Source: an uncultured Methylobacillus sp.
GTDB lineage: Bacteria > Pseudomonadota > Gammaproteobacteria > Burkholderiales > Methylophilaceae
Reading direction: 5' to 3'
Assembly (NCBI GenBank): GCA_903824575.1
Contig: CAIJXJ010000224.1
Location: 1-64,000, forward strand
Length of the DNA: 64,000 nucleotides
The position numbers were made by a program, and so were the translations under genes. Shown piece after piece: positions 1 through 7,763 of the stretch. Each line of letters opens with the position of its first letter. Position 1 is the first letter of the stretch. The notes under the pieces were generated by a model. The model ran no database searches. It saw only the letters and a list, made by a program, of their open reading frames with translations, and had not been told where the DNA came from.

Positions 1-14
1 ATTTCAAGGGAAAT

Positions 15-734
15 CTATTCCAGCCGGAACATGACCGGAACCGTGATGACAAAAGGGTGATGCCGCAGGGATTCTGGCGGCAGTGGTAATGGCGTTGCCT
101 TTTTGGCCATTTCGAGTGCCTGTTTGTCCAGAACATCAAAGCCGCTGGAGTCGCTGATTGTACTGGACGTTACCACTCCGCCGGCATCCACCTCGAGCTT
201 AACGCGTACGGTTCCCTGCCAGCCTCGTAACTGGGCAATGCGTGGATATTGTTTGTATTTGGCGAATTCGTATGCCAGTTGATTGCCATATTTTCCGAGT
301 TCTGCCTCCACATCCACGGCAGGTTCTACGGTGGCCTTTACCTCTGCAACGGGTGCCGGAACGACCAAGGTCGGCACTTGTCCTTGGGCCGGTGCTTGGC
401 TTAGGATCTGCGCAGGCGGAGTGACCGACGGTGGCGGTGGCGCAGGACGATCATCGTGTGGAACTGGCGGCGGTAGCGGTATCCTGACCGGTGGGGGCGG
501 AGCCTTGGTTGGAGTCGGCTTCGGCGGTTCAGGTTTTGGCGGCTCGTGTGGTGGTGGCGGAGGCGGCGGCTTGGGTGCTAGTAAGGTGACTTCCAATGGC
601 GGAAACAGGGGATCAGCGTCGGTCGGAAGCGGATGCACGAATGCCAGCACGAACAGGTGCAGCCCGAGGGAGATGAGTATCGCCGGCAACAGGGCGTTGT
701 CGAAGGTATAGTAGGTGGAGTCGCTATGCACCAT
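15..734 (-). CDS. TonB family energy-transducing protein
   Basis: Likely an inner-membrane TonB-type protein that transmits proton-motive force from ExbB/ExbD to outer-membrane receptors. The protein shows a short cytoplasmic N-terminus, one membrane helix at about residues 15-35, a proline-rich periplasmic spacer at about 45-110 (PKPPPPPPPHEPPKPEPPKP) and a C-terminal TonB domain with the YPRIAQLRGWQGTV signature and a closing PVMFRLE strand. At about 239 residues it has normal TonB length. I start it at the ATG at 734; a TTG three codons upstream is also in frame, and neither has a strong ribosome site. No exbB/exbD lies in the window, so its receptor partners are unknown. The family assignment is firm; whether it is the main TonB or a dedicated paralogue is open. 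Confidence 0.9.
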   Translation of the reverse strand: MVHSDSTYYTFDNALLPAILISLGLHLFVLAFVHPLPTDADPLFPPLEVTLLAPKPPPPPPPHEPPKPEPPKPTPTKAPPPPVRIPLPPPVPHDDRPAPPPPSVTPPAQILSQAPAQGQVPTLVVPAPVAEVKATVEPAVDVEAELGKYGNQLAYEFAKYKQYPRIAQLRGWQGTVRVKLEVDAGGVVTSSTISDSSGFDVLDKQALEMAKKATPLPLPPESLRHHPFVITVPVMFRLE

Positions 735-906
735 GGTTGCCAAACAGGCTGAATTTTTTCAAAAGGCTAGCATTGTAGCAGTTAAATTCCTGCAATCGGA
801 GCTGACCGAAGTCGGGTCCGCACTGTAATGCAGCAAGCTGCAATGGACTGCCGATAAACGCCGATAGTCGCAGGAAAAACAGGGCTGGCCGCTACCCGCC
901 CTGAAG

Positions 907-1818
907 TTACTCCCATTCGAGGCTTGGGAAAATGGTGTTGATGTTGCGACGGTTTATGATGTCGAACAGCAGCCATTGGCTGCGTTCATCTGGGTTGGCA
1001 GCATCCATAGTCTGTTCCATGGTATGACCCTGCGCGATGGCCGCGCGTACTTGATCTAGCAGGTTCGAGAGATAGCGTTGCTCCTTGTCCAGCGCCGCTT
1101 TCCAGTCCTCTGGTACCAGTCCGTGACCGGGAATGGCGCGTTTGGCATCGATCAGACGCAACGATGCGATGACATTCAGCCAGCCCTTTATGTCTCCGTC
1201 GATGGAGGGGGTGCGATCGACAAATAGCAGGTCGCCGGTCCATAGCGTGCCGGTATTGCTGTCCAGTACAGTGAGGTCGTTATTGGTATGCGCTGTAGGG
1301 TAAGCCCTCAATTGCAGCATGCGTCCACCCAAGTCCAGCGTCTGACGGTCCTTGACGGCAAGGGTGGGCGGAATGAGTTCACTGCCTGTGGCGTCTATTC
1401 CCACCCAGTCATTCTGGTGATGCAGATAAGAATCCTGCCGTTGCAGCATGGCTGCGGCAAGTCTCTCATGGCCAACGAAGATTGGATGGTCCTGCTTGAA
1501 GGCGGCGTTGCCGAAAATATGGTCGGGATGGACGTGGGTATTGATGACGTAGAGGATAGGTAATTGGGTCACCAGGCGAATGGCCTCTCGCAGTTGGCGG
1601 CCAATTTTTGGCGAGCCGCCACTGTCGATGACGGCAACACCTTGATCGCCGACAATGAAACCGATGTTGCAGATGTCGCCGCCATACTGGGTATCGATGT
1701 CGCGGTGCACGCCGTGGTGTACATAAATACCTGGCGCCGCCTGTTCAATTGGCAGAGGATCGGCAACAGCCAATACAGGCAGGAATAAAGCAAGCAAGGC
1801 AATGGTGCTATGGCGCAT
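907..1818 (-). CDS. Quinoprotein relay system zinc metallohydrolase (SoxH-like MBL fold)
   Basis: A secreted metallo-beta-lactamase-fold hydrolase. A signal peptide (MRHSTIALLALFLPVLAVA) precedes the domain; the zinc motif THVHPDH is present, followed by downstream metal ligands in AHTNND, the WTGDLLF aspartate and the IPGHG histidine. It resembles the SoxH-like proteins found beside PQQ-dependent dehydrogenases. The SoxYZ-like carrier about 0.9 kb away, also on the minus strand beyond the cytochrome gene, supports that assignment. The substrate is not established for the family; hydrolysis of a carrier-bound intermediate is a reasonable inference. The start at the ATG at 1818 is chosen because the signal peptide begins there and AAGAGA lies just upstream; the frame opens ten codons earlier. 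Confidence 0.85.
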   Translation of the reverse strand: MRHSTIALLALFLPVLAVADPLPIEQAAPGIYVHHGVHRDIDTQYGGDICNIGFIVGDQGVAVIDSGGSPKIGRQLREAIRLVTQLPILYVINTHVHPDHIFGNAAFKQDHPIFVGHERLAAAMLQRQDSYLHHQNDWVGIDATGSELIPPTLAVKDRQTLDLGGRMLQLRAYPTAHTNNDLTVLDSNTGTLWTGDLLFVDRTPSIDGDIKGWLNVIASLRLIDAKRAIPGHGLVPEDWKAALDKEQRYLSNLLDQVRAAIAQGHTMEQTMDAANPDERSQWLLFDIINRRNINTIFPSLEWE

Positions 1819-2025
1819 GGTAATCTCTTGGCCGAGTGAATCTTCCAAATTGTAGCGCTTATTGCCGGCTTTCTATAGTTGACTGACAATTGGCGCGAAC
1901 TTTGCAGGAAGCCTGCGGTCTCTACAGCCGGGTAGTGTTGATCTGCCTGCGTTCACTTGCGCGTGGGTGCATGGGTGCTGGAAAAAGTGTATATTTCAAC
2001 GGTTTTTAATTCTACGGGTGGAACA

Positions 2026-2625
2026 ATGAACGATACGATACAACGTTATAACAAGGTCACCATTATTTTGCATCTGGTCGTTGGTGCGCTTATTGTGGTC
2101 CTGTTCGGGCTAGGTTGGTTCATGACGGAACTGCCCAAGGACGCGCCCAAGGTGCCATCAGTGGATTTGTTCAATCTGGGGTTTTATAGTCTGCAGTTTG
2201 CCGAGCCGATGACCTTGCGTTCGTTTTATTTTAACCTGCACAAGTCCATAGGCATTACCGTGTTTGCCCTGATTCTGCTACGCCTTTACTGGCGCTTGAC
2301 GCATCTGCCGCCTGAATTTTTGACCAGCATGCAAGCGTGGGAGAAAAAACTGGCGGAGCTGACCCACAAGGCACTTTATCTGTTGATGCTGGCCGTGCCG
2401 GTGACTGGTTTGGCGATGGCAGCCTACAGCAAGTACGGGGTGGTCTGGTTCGGCGTGCATTTGCTCGCAGGTCACGACGACAAGGGCTTGCGCGATCTGT
2501 TCGAGGGAGCGCATGAGGTGGTCGGACTGGTGTTGTGCGGATTGGTTGCCCTGCATGTGCTAGCGGCCATCAAGCACAAAGTCGTGGACAAGGACAACGT
2601 GTTGCAACGCATGTCACTGCGCTAA
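2026..2625 (+). CDS. Cytochrome b561 family protein
   Basis: A small di-haem-type inner-membrane cytochrome of the bacterial b561 family, expected to pass electrons between quinol and periplasmic partners. Four hydrophobic helices are visible, with histidines in the first (VTIILHLVVG), in the segment before the second (NLHKSIGITVFA), in the third region (ELTHKALYLLML) and in the last (GLVALHVLAAIKH). These are the usual haem ligand places. Its 199 residues are a little longer than the usual 170-190 because of a loop containing PKDAPKVPSVDL. The ATG at 2026 follows a GGGTGG ribosome site; the longer in-frame start is not needed. It is divergent from the metallohydrolase gene, with a 207-bp shared upstream region. 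Confidence 0.88.
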   Translation: MNDTIQRYNKVTIILHLVVGALIVVLFGLGWFMTELPKDAPKVPSVDLFNLGFYSLQFAEPMTLRSFYFNLHKSIGITVFALILLRLYWRLTHLPPEFLTSMQAWEKKLAELTHKALYLLMLAVPVTGLAMAAYSKYGVVWFGVHLLAGHDDKGLRDLFEGAHEVVGLVLCGLVALHVLAAIKHKVVDKDNVLQRMSLR

Positions 2626-2655
2626 AATCAGGAACAAAAATAATTTTAGAAACAG

Positions 2656-2691
2656 ACAACAAAGGGCGCATTCGGTGCCCTTTGTTGTTTT
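2656..2691 (+). terminator. Rho-independent terminator after cytochrome b561
   Basis: A perfect 12-bp stem (ACAACAAAGGGC paired with GCCCTTTGTTGT) with a 9-base loop is followed by a T run. It lies 31 bases after the b561 stop codon and just before the end of the convergent SoxYZ-like gene, so it probably ends the plus-strand transcript. Confidence 0.85.
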
Positions 2692-2702
2692 CGGCCGCTG
2701 CT

Positions 2703-3500
2703 TCAGCCCTTGACCTCGACGGACTGGGTGAATGACTTGCCCTCGTTGTCTTCGGCCTTCACTTCCAGGACACCCGGCGCATCCGGTAGATAAAACAGGC
2801 GCAGGTAAGGGTCTTCTGCTATCGCCACGCCGACATCCACGCTCAGGACAGGGTGGCCGTTATAGGTGAAGGCCAACTTCTGGATATAGAACGCCGGCTT
2901 GTAACCGCCAGAGGCCAGATCGCGTTGCAGGCCGGTGAACATGGGGTGTTTGATCAGGAAGGTGGCAGTATTGGCTTCACCAAACTTGACCGGATTTTCC
3001 ACGCTCAGTTTGATCTTGCCGGAGGCGGCGCGAATGGCCGTGTCGTCGCCATCAACGGCTCCCCCACAGCCGCCGGCCGCACGAATTTCGATGGCCGTCA
3101 TGTAGAGCTTGCCGTCTGCCGTTTCGCCAATGGCACGCACATAGGAATCCGTTTCCATTCGGATGCGGGTGGCAATCTGTGTTTTTCCATTCAAGGGCGT
3201 CAAGTGGTACGTGGCGGCCAGCTTGATCGGATTGGCATCCACGATTAAATAGAGGGTCTTGATGGCGTCTGCTTCGGTCACGGCTTTGTCCACGCTAAGC
3301 GTGATCGGTACCTGAGCGCCGCTTTCTGCCCGTCGAGGGCCTTCCAGTTTGATGAAAGAGGCGGGTTCGATGGTTTTTCCGGCAAAGAAACTTTCTTTTA
3401 CGGCTGGCCACAGTTTTTCTGAGGCCTCTGCCCGGACACCACCACTGTAAACGAGAAGCAGAATGGTGAGCAAGGTGGCTGAGTGTTGGTTAATACGCAT
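2703..3500 (-). CDS. Quinoprotein dehydrogenase-associated SoxYZ-like carrier
   Basis: A periplasmic fusion of a SoxY-like carrier domain (about residues 40-160) and a SoxZ-like domain (about 165-265). The signal peptide ends near VRAEA. The carrier motif appears as AAGGCGGAV at the domain junction. In free SoxY the same GGCGG motif is the C-terminal swinging arm whose cysteine holds the substrate. Fused SoxYZ proteins of this type are associated with PQQ-dependent dehydrogenases rather than with thiosulfate oxidation. The nearby SoxH-like hydrolase fits that context. The start at 3500 has a strong GAGGAGA site; the frame opens 18 codons earlier. No dehydrogenase gene of the XoxF or MxaF type is in the window. 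Confidence 0.82.
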   Translation of the reverse strand: MRINQHSATLLTILLLVYSGGVRAEASEKLWPAVKESFFAGKTIEPASFIKLEGPRRAESGAQVPITLSVDKAVTEADAIKTLYLIVDANPIKLAATYHLTPLNGKTQIATRIRMETDSYVRAIGETADGKLYMTAIEIRAAGGCGGAVDGDDTAIRAASGKIKLSVENPVKFGEANTATFLIKHPMFTGLQRDLASGGYKPAFYIQKLAFTYNGHPVLSVDVGVAIAEDPYLRLFYLPDAPGVLEVKAEDNEGKSFTQSVEVKG

Positions 3501-3606
3501 GGCTCTCTCCTCAAACAAGTGATTTATCTTATTTTTCAAGTGCATATTTTTCAAGCCTTCAACCGCATTGGGCAGTTAAAAATCAGACAAGTTCAGTCAG
3601 TCCCGA

Positions 3607-5673
3607 TCAGCTGCCAACAGTTGCCACCACCCGTATCATGCGCCCGTCCGGCACTTCCGCATGTGACAGCACATGCAACTGGGGAATGGAGCGCCGCAGG
3701 AAGCGTGCCATCAGTGAGCGCATGGGTGCCGGTACCAGCAACACGGCAGGCATGCCTATCTTTTCCTGATTTTCGGCCGACTGATTGACGCCGCGCAATA
3801 ACTGGTCGGCGAGACCTGGTTCCAGTCCAGGGCCTTCAGCGCCGGGGGTTTGCGTGGCCTGCATCAGGATGTTTTCGAGTTGTGGTGCCAAGGCGATGAC
3901 CTGCATTTCCCCACTGCCGGGGAACAGGGTCTGGGTGATGGCGCGGCCCAATGCTGTTCTGACCACGGCTGTCAGTTGATCAATGTCTTGTGTGCGTGGA
4001 GCATGTTCGGCCAGCACCTCAATGATGGTGCGCATATCGCGGATGTGTACACCTTCTTGCAGCATGTTTTGCAGCACTTTTTGCAGTATGCCGAGAGCAA
4101 GCGTCTTAGGGACCAGGTCTTCCACCAGCTTGGGCGATTCACGGCCAATGCGTTCCAGCAGTTGCTGCGTTTCTTCGCGCCCCAGCAGTTCGGCGGCATG
4201 ACTCTGAATGATGTTGGAGAGGTGGGTTGCTACTACGGTGGAGGCATCGACCACGGTGTAACCGAAACTTTGCGCCTGCTCGCGCAGGCTGGCATCGACC
4301 CAGACTGCGGGGAGGCCAAAAGTGGGGTCCTGGGTGACGGTGCCGCTTAACTCACCCAGTACTCGTCCGGGATTAATGGCCAGGTACTGGCCGACGAAGG
4401 CCTCGCCCTGGCCGACCTCCACGCCTTTTAATGCTATTCGATAGGCATTGGGACGCAGTTCCAGATTGTCGCGAATATGGACTGCTGGCACCAGAAAGCC
4501 CATGTCTTGTGCAAATTTCTTGCGAATGCCGCGGATACGGCGCAGCAACTCGCCATCCTGCCCCCGATCCACTAGCGGGATGATGCGGTAGCCGACCTCA
4601 AGACCCAGTACATCCACCGGAGCCACATCATCCCAGCCTACTTCGACCGCTTCCGTTGGCGGCGTGACGGCCTCTTCCACTTTTTGCAGCGCCGCTACCT
4701 CCTGAGCCCGTGTTTCCATGAAATAGGCGGCGCTGCCAAGGATTGCGGCAAGCATCAGGAATGCAAGGTGCGGCATGCCCGGTATCATTCCGAGTGCAGC
4801 CAGCACGCCGGCGGTAATGTAGAGCACACGTGAATTGCTGAACATCTGACTGATCATTTGCTGACCGATGTCTTCTGCCTTGCCTACTCTTGTCACGACA
4901 ATACCCGCGGCCGTGGAAATGATCAGCGCAGGGATTTGAGCCACCAGGCCATCGCCTATGGTCAACAGGGTGTAATTGTTGACTGCGGTGGCGAAGTCCA
5001 GATTGTGCTGAAACAGCCCGACAGCGAGGCCGCCGACGATGTTGATTAGCATGATGAGGATGCCGGCAACGGCATCGCCGCGCACGAATTTGCTGGCACC
5101 GTCCATGGAGCCAAAGAATTCGGCTTCTTCGGCGATTTCGGTGCGGCGCCGGCGCGCATCGTCTTCACCGATGAGGCCTGCGTTAAGATCAGCGTCGATC
5201 GCCATTTGCTTGCCAGGCATGGCGTCCAGAGTAAAGCGTGCGCTAACTTCTGCAATGCGGCCCGCACCCTTGGTGATGACGACAAAGTTGATGATGACCA
5301 GGATGATGAAGACGACGATGCCGACGGCGTAATTCCCGCCCACCAGAAAGTGGCCAAAGGCTTCAATTACCTTGCCAGCGGCATCCGCTCCGTTATGTCC
5401 TTCCAGCAATACCACCCTGGATGAGGCAACGTTGAGCGACAGTCGCAGCAGCGTGGTGAGCAATAGCACGGTAGGAAAAGCGGCAAAATCGAGCGGCTTG
5501 ATGGTGTACATACTGACCATGATGACGATCATGGCCAACGCGATATTGAAGGTAAACAGCAGATCCAGCAGGAATGGTGGGATGGGCAGCACCATCATGC
5601 CCAAGATCATGATGATCAGGAGCGGTGCGGCTAATGCGCCCAAGCTGGCGCGGGAGGTTGCCATGACTGCCAT
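3607..5673 (-). CDS. flhA: Flagellar biosynthesis protein FlhA
   Basis: FlhA is the large export-gate membrane protein of the flagellar type III secretion apparatus. At 688 residues it has full family length. About eight hydrophobic segments fill the first 330 residues, with the conserved cytosolic FHIPEP-region sequence VSARFTLDAMPGKQMAIDAD between them. The soluble C-terminal export-substrate platform follows and ends in a typical RMIRVVATV segment. Its start codon overlaps the flhB stop by one base (TAATG), showing translational coupling. A second in-frame ATG three codons in is also possible. Downstream flhF, fleN and fliA, common followers of flhA, are absent here; the SoxYZ-like gene comes next after 106 bp. 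Confidence 0.97.
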   Translation of the reverse strand: MAVMATSRASLGALAAPLLIIMILGMMVLPIPPFLLDLLFTFNIALAMIVIMVSMYTIKPLDFAAFPTVLLLTTLLRLSLNVASSRVVLLEGHNGADAAGKVIEAFGHFLVGGNYAVGIVVFIILVIINFVVITKGAGRIAEVSARFTLDAMPGKQMAIDADLNAGLIGEDDARRRRTEIAEEAEFFGSMDGASKFVRGDAVAGILIMLINIVGGLAVGLFQHNLDFATAVNNYTLLTIGDGLVAQIPALIISTAAGIVVTRVGKAEDIGQQMISQMFSNSRVLYITAGVLAALGMIPGMPHLAFLMLAAILGSAAYFMETRAQEVAALQKVEEAVTPPTEAVEVGWDDVAPVDVLGLEVGYRIIPLVDRGQDGELLRRIRGIRKKFAQDMGFLVPAVHIRDNLELRPNAYRIALKGVEVGQGEAFVGQYLAINPGRVLGELSGTVTQDPTFGLPAVWVDASLREQAQSFGYTVVDASTVVATHLSNIIQSHAAELLGREETQQLLERIGRESPKLVEDLVPKTLALGILQKVLQNMLQEGVHIRDMRTIIEVLAEHAPRTQDIDQLTAVVRTALGRAITQTLFPGSGEMQVIALAPQLENILMQATQTPGAEGPGLEPGLADQLLRGVNQSAENQEKIGMPAVLLVPAPMRSLMARFLRRSIPQLHVLSHAEVPDGRMIRVVATVGS

Positions 5674-6815
5674 TAATTAGTTTCTTCCACGATATCCATG
5701 CCTTCTGGCACCGGCAGGGTTGCTGGCAATTCCGGCTTGACGCCACCACCAATATTATAACTGCGAAGCTGGTAAACATAGGCAAGCACTTCGGCCACGG
5801 CGGCGAACAGGGCGTTGGGAATTTCCTGATCCAGTTCGGCGTGTTTATAGAGTGCTCTTGCCAGGGGCGGGGTGCGCAGGATCATGACGCCGTTTTCTGC
5901 GCCCAGTTCACGAATGCGTTCGGCCAGCAAGTAGGAGCCTTTGGCCACCACGCGTGGCGCTCGCATCTCTTTTTCGTCGTAGCGCAGTGCCACGGCGTAA
6001 TGGGTAGGATTAGTCACAATGACGTCGGCCTTTGGCACCTCGGACATCATGCGGCGCCGGGCTGCCTCGCGCTGCATGGCACGGATGCGACTCTTGAGTT
6101 GGGGATCGCCTTCAGACTCCTTCATTTCCTGCCGTACTTCCTCTTTGGTCATGCGCAACTTGCGGCTGTATTCCCACAGTTGAAACGGCACGTCAATGGC
6201 AACAATCAGCAACATGCCTGAGGTGATGAGAATGAATGACAGGCTGAGCAGGTGCGCCAGATGGGCGGTGCCGCTAGATACAGACTCGGTGGCGAGAGAT
6301 AGCATCTGTTCCCAGTAATGCCATACCACCCAGTAGCCGATCAGGCCCACCACCAGCGACTTGGCGAGGGCCTTGCCCAGTTCCGCCAAGCTGGTCACTG
6401 AAAACAGGCGGCCCAGGCCCTTGAGGGGGTTGGTGCGACCAAAATCGGGCACCAGTGCCTCGGTGCTCAACATCCAGCCGCCAAGCAGGATGGGGGCGGC
6501 AAGGGCGGCGATAAGGAGTGCCAAGATGAGTGGATAAAACAGTAGCAGCATATCCAGCAGGGACTGCATCAGGATGCTCCACATCAGGCCTGGTGTGTTG
6601 AGGAGGGCGCGGTCAAAGGTCAGGCCTCCCTTCATCAGCCGCATCAAGCCTTGCGCCAGTGGTACACCCATGATGAACAATGTAGTGCCAGCGGTCATCA
6701 GAATGGCAAACGTATTCAACTCGCGCGAACGTGGAATGTTACCTTTGTTGCGCGCCTCTTCCAGACGCCTGGGGGAGGCGGGTTCGGTGCGTTCCAGATC
6801 GCTGTCTTCAGCCAT
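5673..6815 (-). CDS. flhB: Flagellar biosynthesis protein FlhB
   Basis: FlhB is the export-gate switch protein that changes secretion from hook to filament substrates. The 380-residue product has four hydrophobic segments (about residues 30-215) and a cytoplasmic domain containing the autocleavage motif NPTH within VTNPTHYAVAL. The charged N-terminus (DLERTEPASPRRLEEARNKG) is the family hallmark. It is first in a two-gene flhB-flhA unit. Upstream lies the long gene-poor stretch, so any promoter for this operon should sit in the 150 bp before the start. Confidence 0.97.
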   Translation of the reverse strand: MAEDSDLERTEPASPRRLEEARNKGNIPRSRELNTFAILMTAGTTLFIMGVPLAQGLMRLMKGGLTFDRALLNTPGLMWSILMQSLLDMLLLFYPLILALLIAALAAPILLGGWMLSTEALVPDFGRTNPLKGLGRLFSVTSLAELGKALAKSLVVGLIGYWVVWHYWEQMLSLATESVSSGTAHLAHLLSLSFILITSGMLLIVAIDVPFQLWEYSRKLRMTKEEVRQEMKESEGDPQLKSRIRAMQREAARRRMMSEVPKADVIVTNPTHYAVALRYDEKEMRAPRVVAKGSYLLAERIRELGAENGVMILRTPPLARALYKHAELDQEIPNALFAAVAEVLAYVYQLRSYNIGGGVKPELPATLPVPEGMDIVEETN

Positions 6816-6852
6816 GATGTTACGATTTTACTTGATTGAGGATCAGAAAAAA

Positions 6853-6871
6853 TGGCTAAGTTTATTCCGAT
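6853..6871 (-). promoter_or_regulatory. Weak sigma-54-like element upstream of flhBA
   Basis: On the minus strand the sequence CGGAATAAACTTAGCC has GG and GC spaced by ten bases, as in -24/-12 promoters, and lies about 40-50 bases before the flhB start. The flanking bases fit the TGGCAC/TTGCA consensus poorly, so this is only a possibility. Confidence 0.22.
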
Positions 6872-7218
6872 GATGGACACTTGGATAAACTTGGCTCTAA
6901 CAACATCTCAGAATTATGCCGTTTTACGCAAAACGTTAAAGTTGGCTAGCCCAGAAACTTGACAGCCCGTTTCATGCGTCCATGGTTGGAAAGCGAAATG
7001 CCAACGGCGGCAAAGCAAGCGAAAGTTGACCGTGGATGTAATATGAGGACGGTCGGTTGGCCATAACCGGGAATTGGAGCATGCTCCTCCATGGCTGACT
7101 TTATCAGGCGCGGCTTCCAGTTAGCTGCCGTTGAAGCGGCTCAGTCAAATTCATTGATTGGAAGGCAGGTTTGGAGACTTTTCGGATTTCCAGAAGTGAA
7201 GCCGATGATTTAGTTCTG

Positions 7219-7237
7219 GCTAAACTTAAAGTTTAGC
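7219..7237. repeat. Perfect palindrome GCTAAACT-TAA-AGTTTAGC
   Basis: Two 8-base arms around a 3-base centre, ten bases before a small ATG frame. It has no T run, so it is not a terminator. It could be an operator or a decayed repeat end. Confidence 0.4.
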
Positions 7238-7246
7238 AGGTGATTT

Positions 7247-7483
7247 ATGGTTTATCCAGATTGCACCCAATTAGTCGTACTGAGTAATGAGAAAGGGAAC
7301 TTGCAATATCCAGATATTAATATCAGAATGATCCGACATTTAATTTTTCTAAATTGGCAAAAGGGTTTCATCGCAAGATGGTGCGAAACACAAACAAGTC
7401 GAATCAAGCTATTTCTGGGTGGGTGCCTGCATGCCCAGCCACTTCCATTCCTTCATTTCCTCAATAAAAGCAAGGACTCGTGA
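7247..7483 (+). CDS. Doubtful small hypothetical protein
   Basis: A 78-codon frame beginning MVYPDCTQLVVLSNEKGN, with a modest AGGTGA ribosome site seven bases ahead of the ATG. The product shows no domain, signal peptide or membrane segment that I recognise, and its composition (scattered Cys, Trp, Phe and His) looks like random translation of AT-rich DNA. It lies in the decayed boundary stretch. I list it only because it is the single frame of any size there with a ribosome site. Confidence 0.15.
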   Translation: MVYPDCTQLVVLSNEKGNLQYPDINIRMIRHLIFLNWQKGFIARWCETQTSRIKLFLGGCLHAQPLPFLHFLNKSKDS

Positions 7484-7763
7484 GCCCCTTAACTCTTATG
7501 AAACAGAGCCTCAAGCGTTATTGCTGATAGACTAGGCACGCCGTTGCAATCAATAAACTAAAAGCTGAGAGGAATAAAAATGCAGCAGAGGTCGTCGGGC
7601 GGCATCTGATTCTGAGAAATACCCATGCCAAAATAGCCCATCAGCAAGCTGATAGATGCGACACCGGAAAAAATTGGACTTCTTTCTTTAAAACCCTAGC
7701 GGTCAGCGACCTTTAACCGCCAATAACTAACATTCTGAATATGTATAACTTGAAGTGACGCCA

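Larger units (their letters stand above)
6816..7763. other. Gene-poor, AT-richer boundary region
   Basis: About 950 bases separate flhB from malQ with no convincing gene. The base composition becomes visibly AT-richer than the flagellar genes and stays so through malQ. I see a perfect palindrome, one weak 78-codon reading frame and a 9-codon minigene with a good ribosome site. On the minus strand, at about 7585-7690, there is a hydrophobic stretch reading SGVASISLLMGYFGMGISQ that runs into a stop and could be the remnant of a membrane protein. No tRNA, attachment site or insertion sequence end could be recognised. It reads like a decayed junction between the conserved flagellar genes and the glucan locus. 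Confidence 0.5.

Noticed and set aside
283-711. Glycine-rich 142-codon open frame on the plus strand
   Set aside because: It is the complement of the proline-rich TonB spacer; the Gly/Pro bias keeps both strands open.
850-857. GCCGATAA on the plus strand, a FliA-like -10
   Set aside because: It faces the 3' end of a minus-strand gene, has no -35 partner and no flagellar gene downstream.
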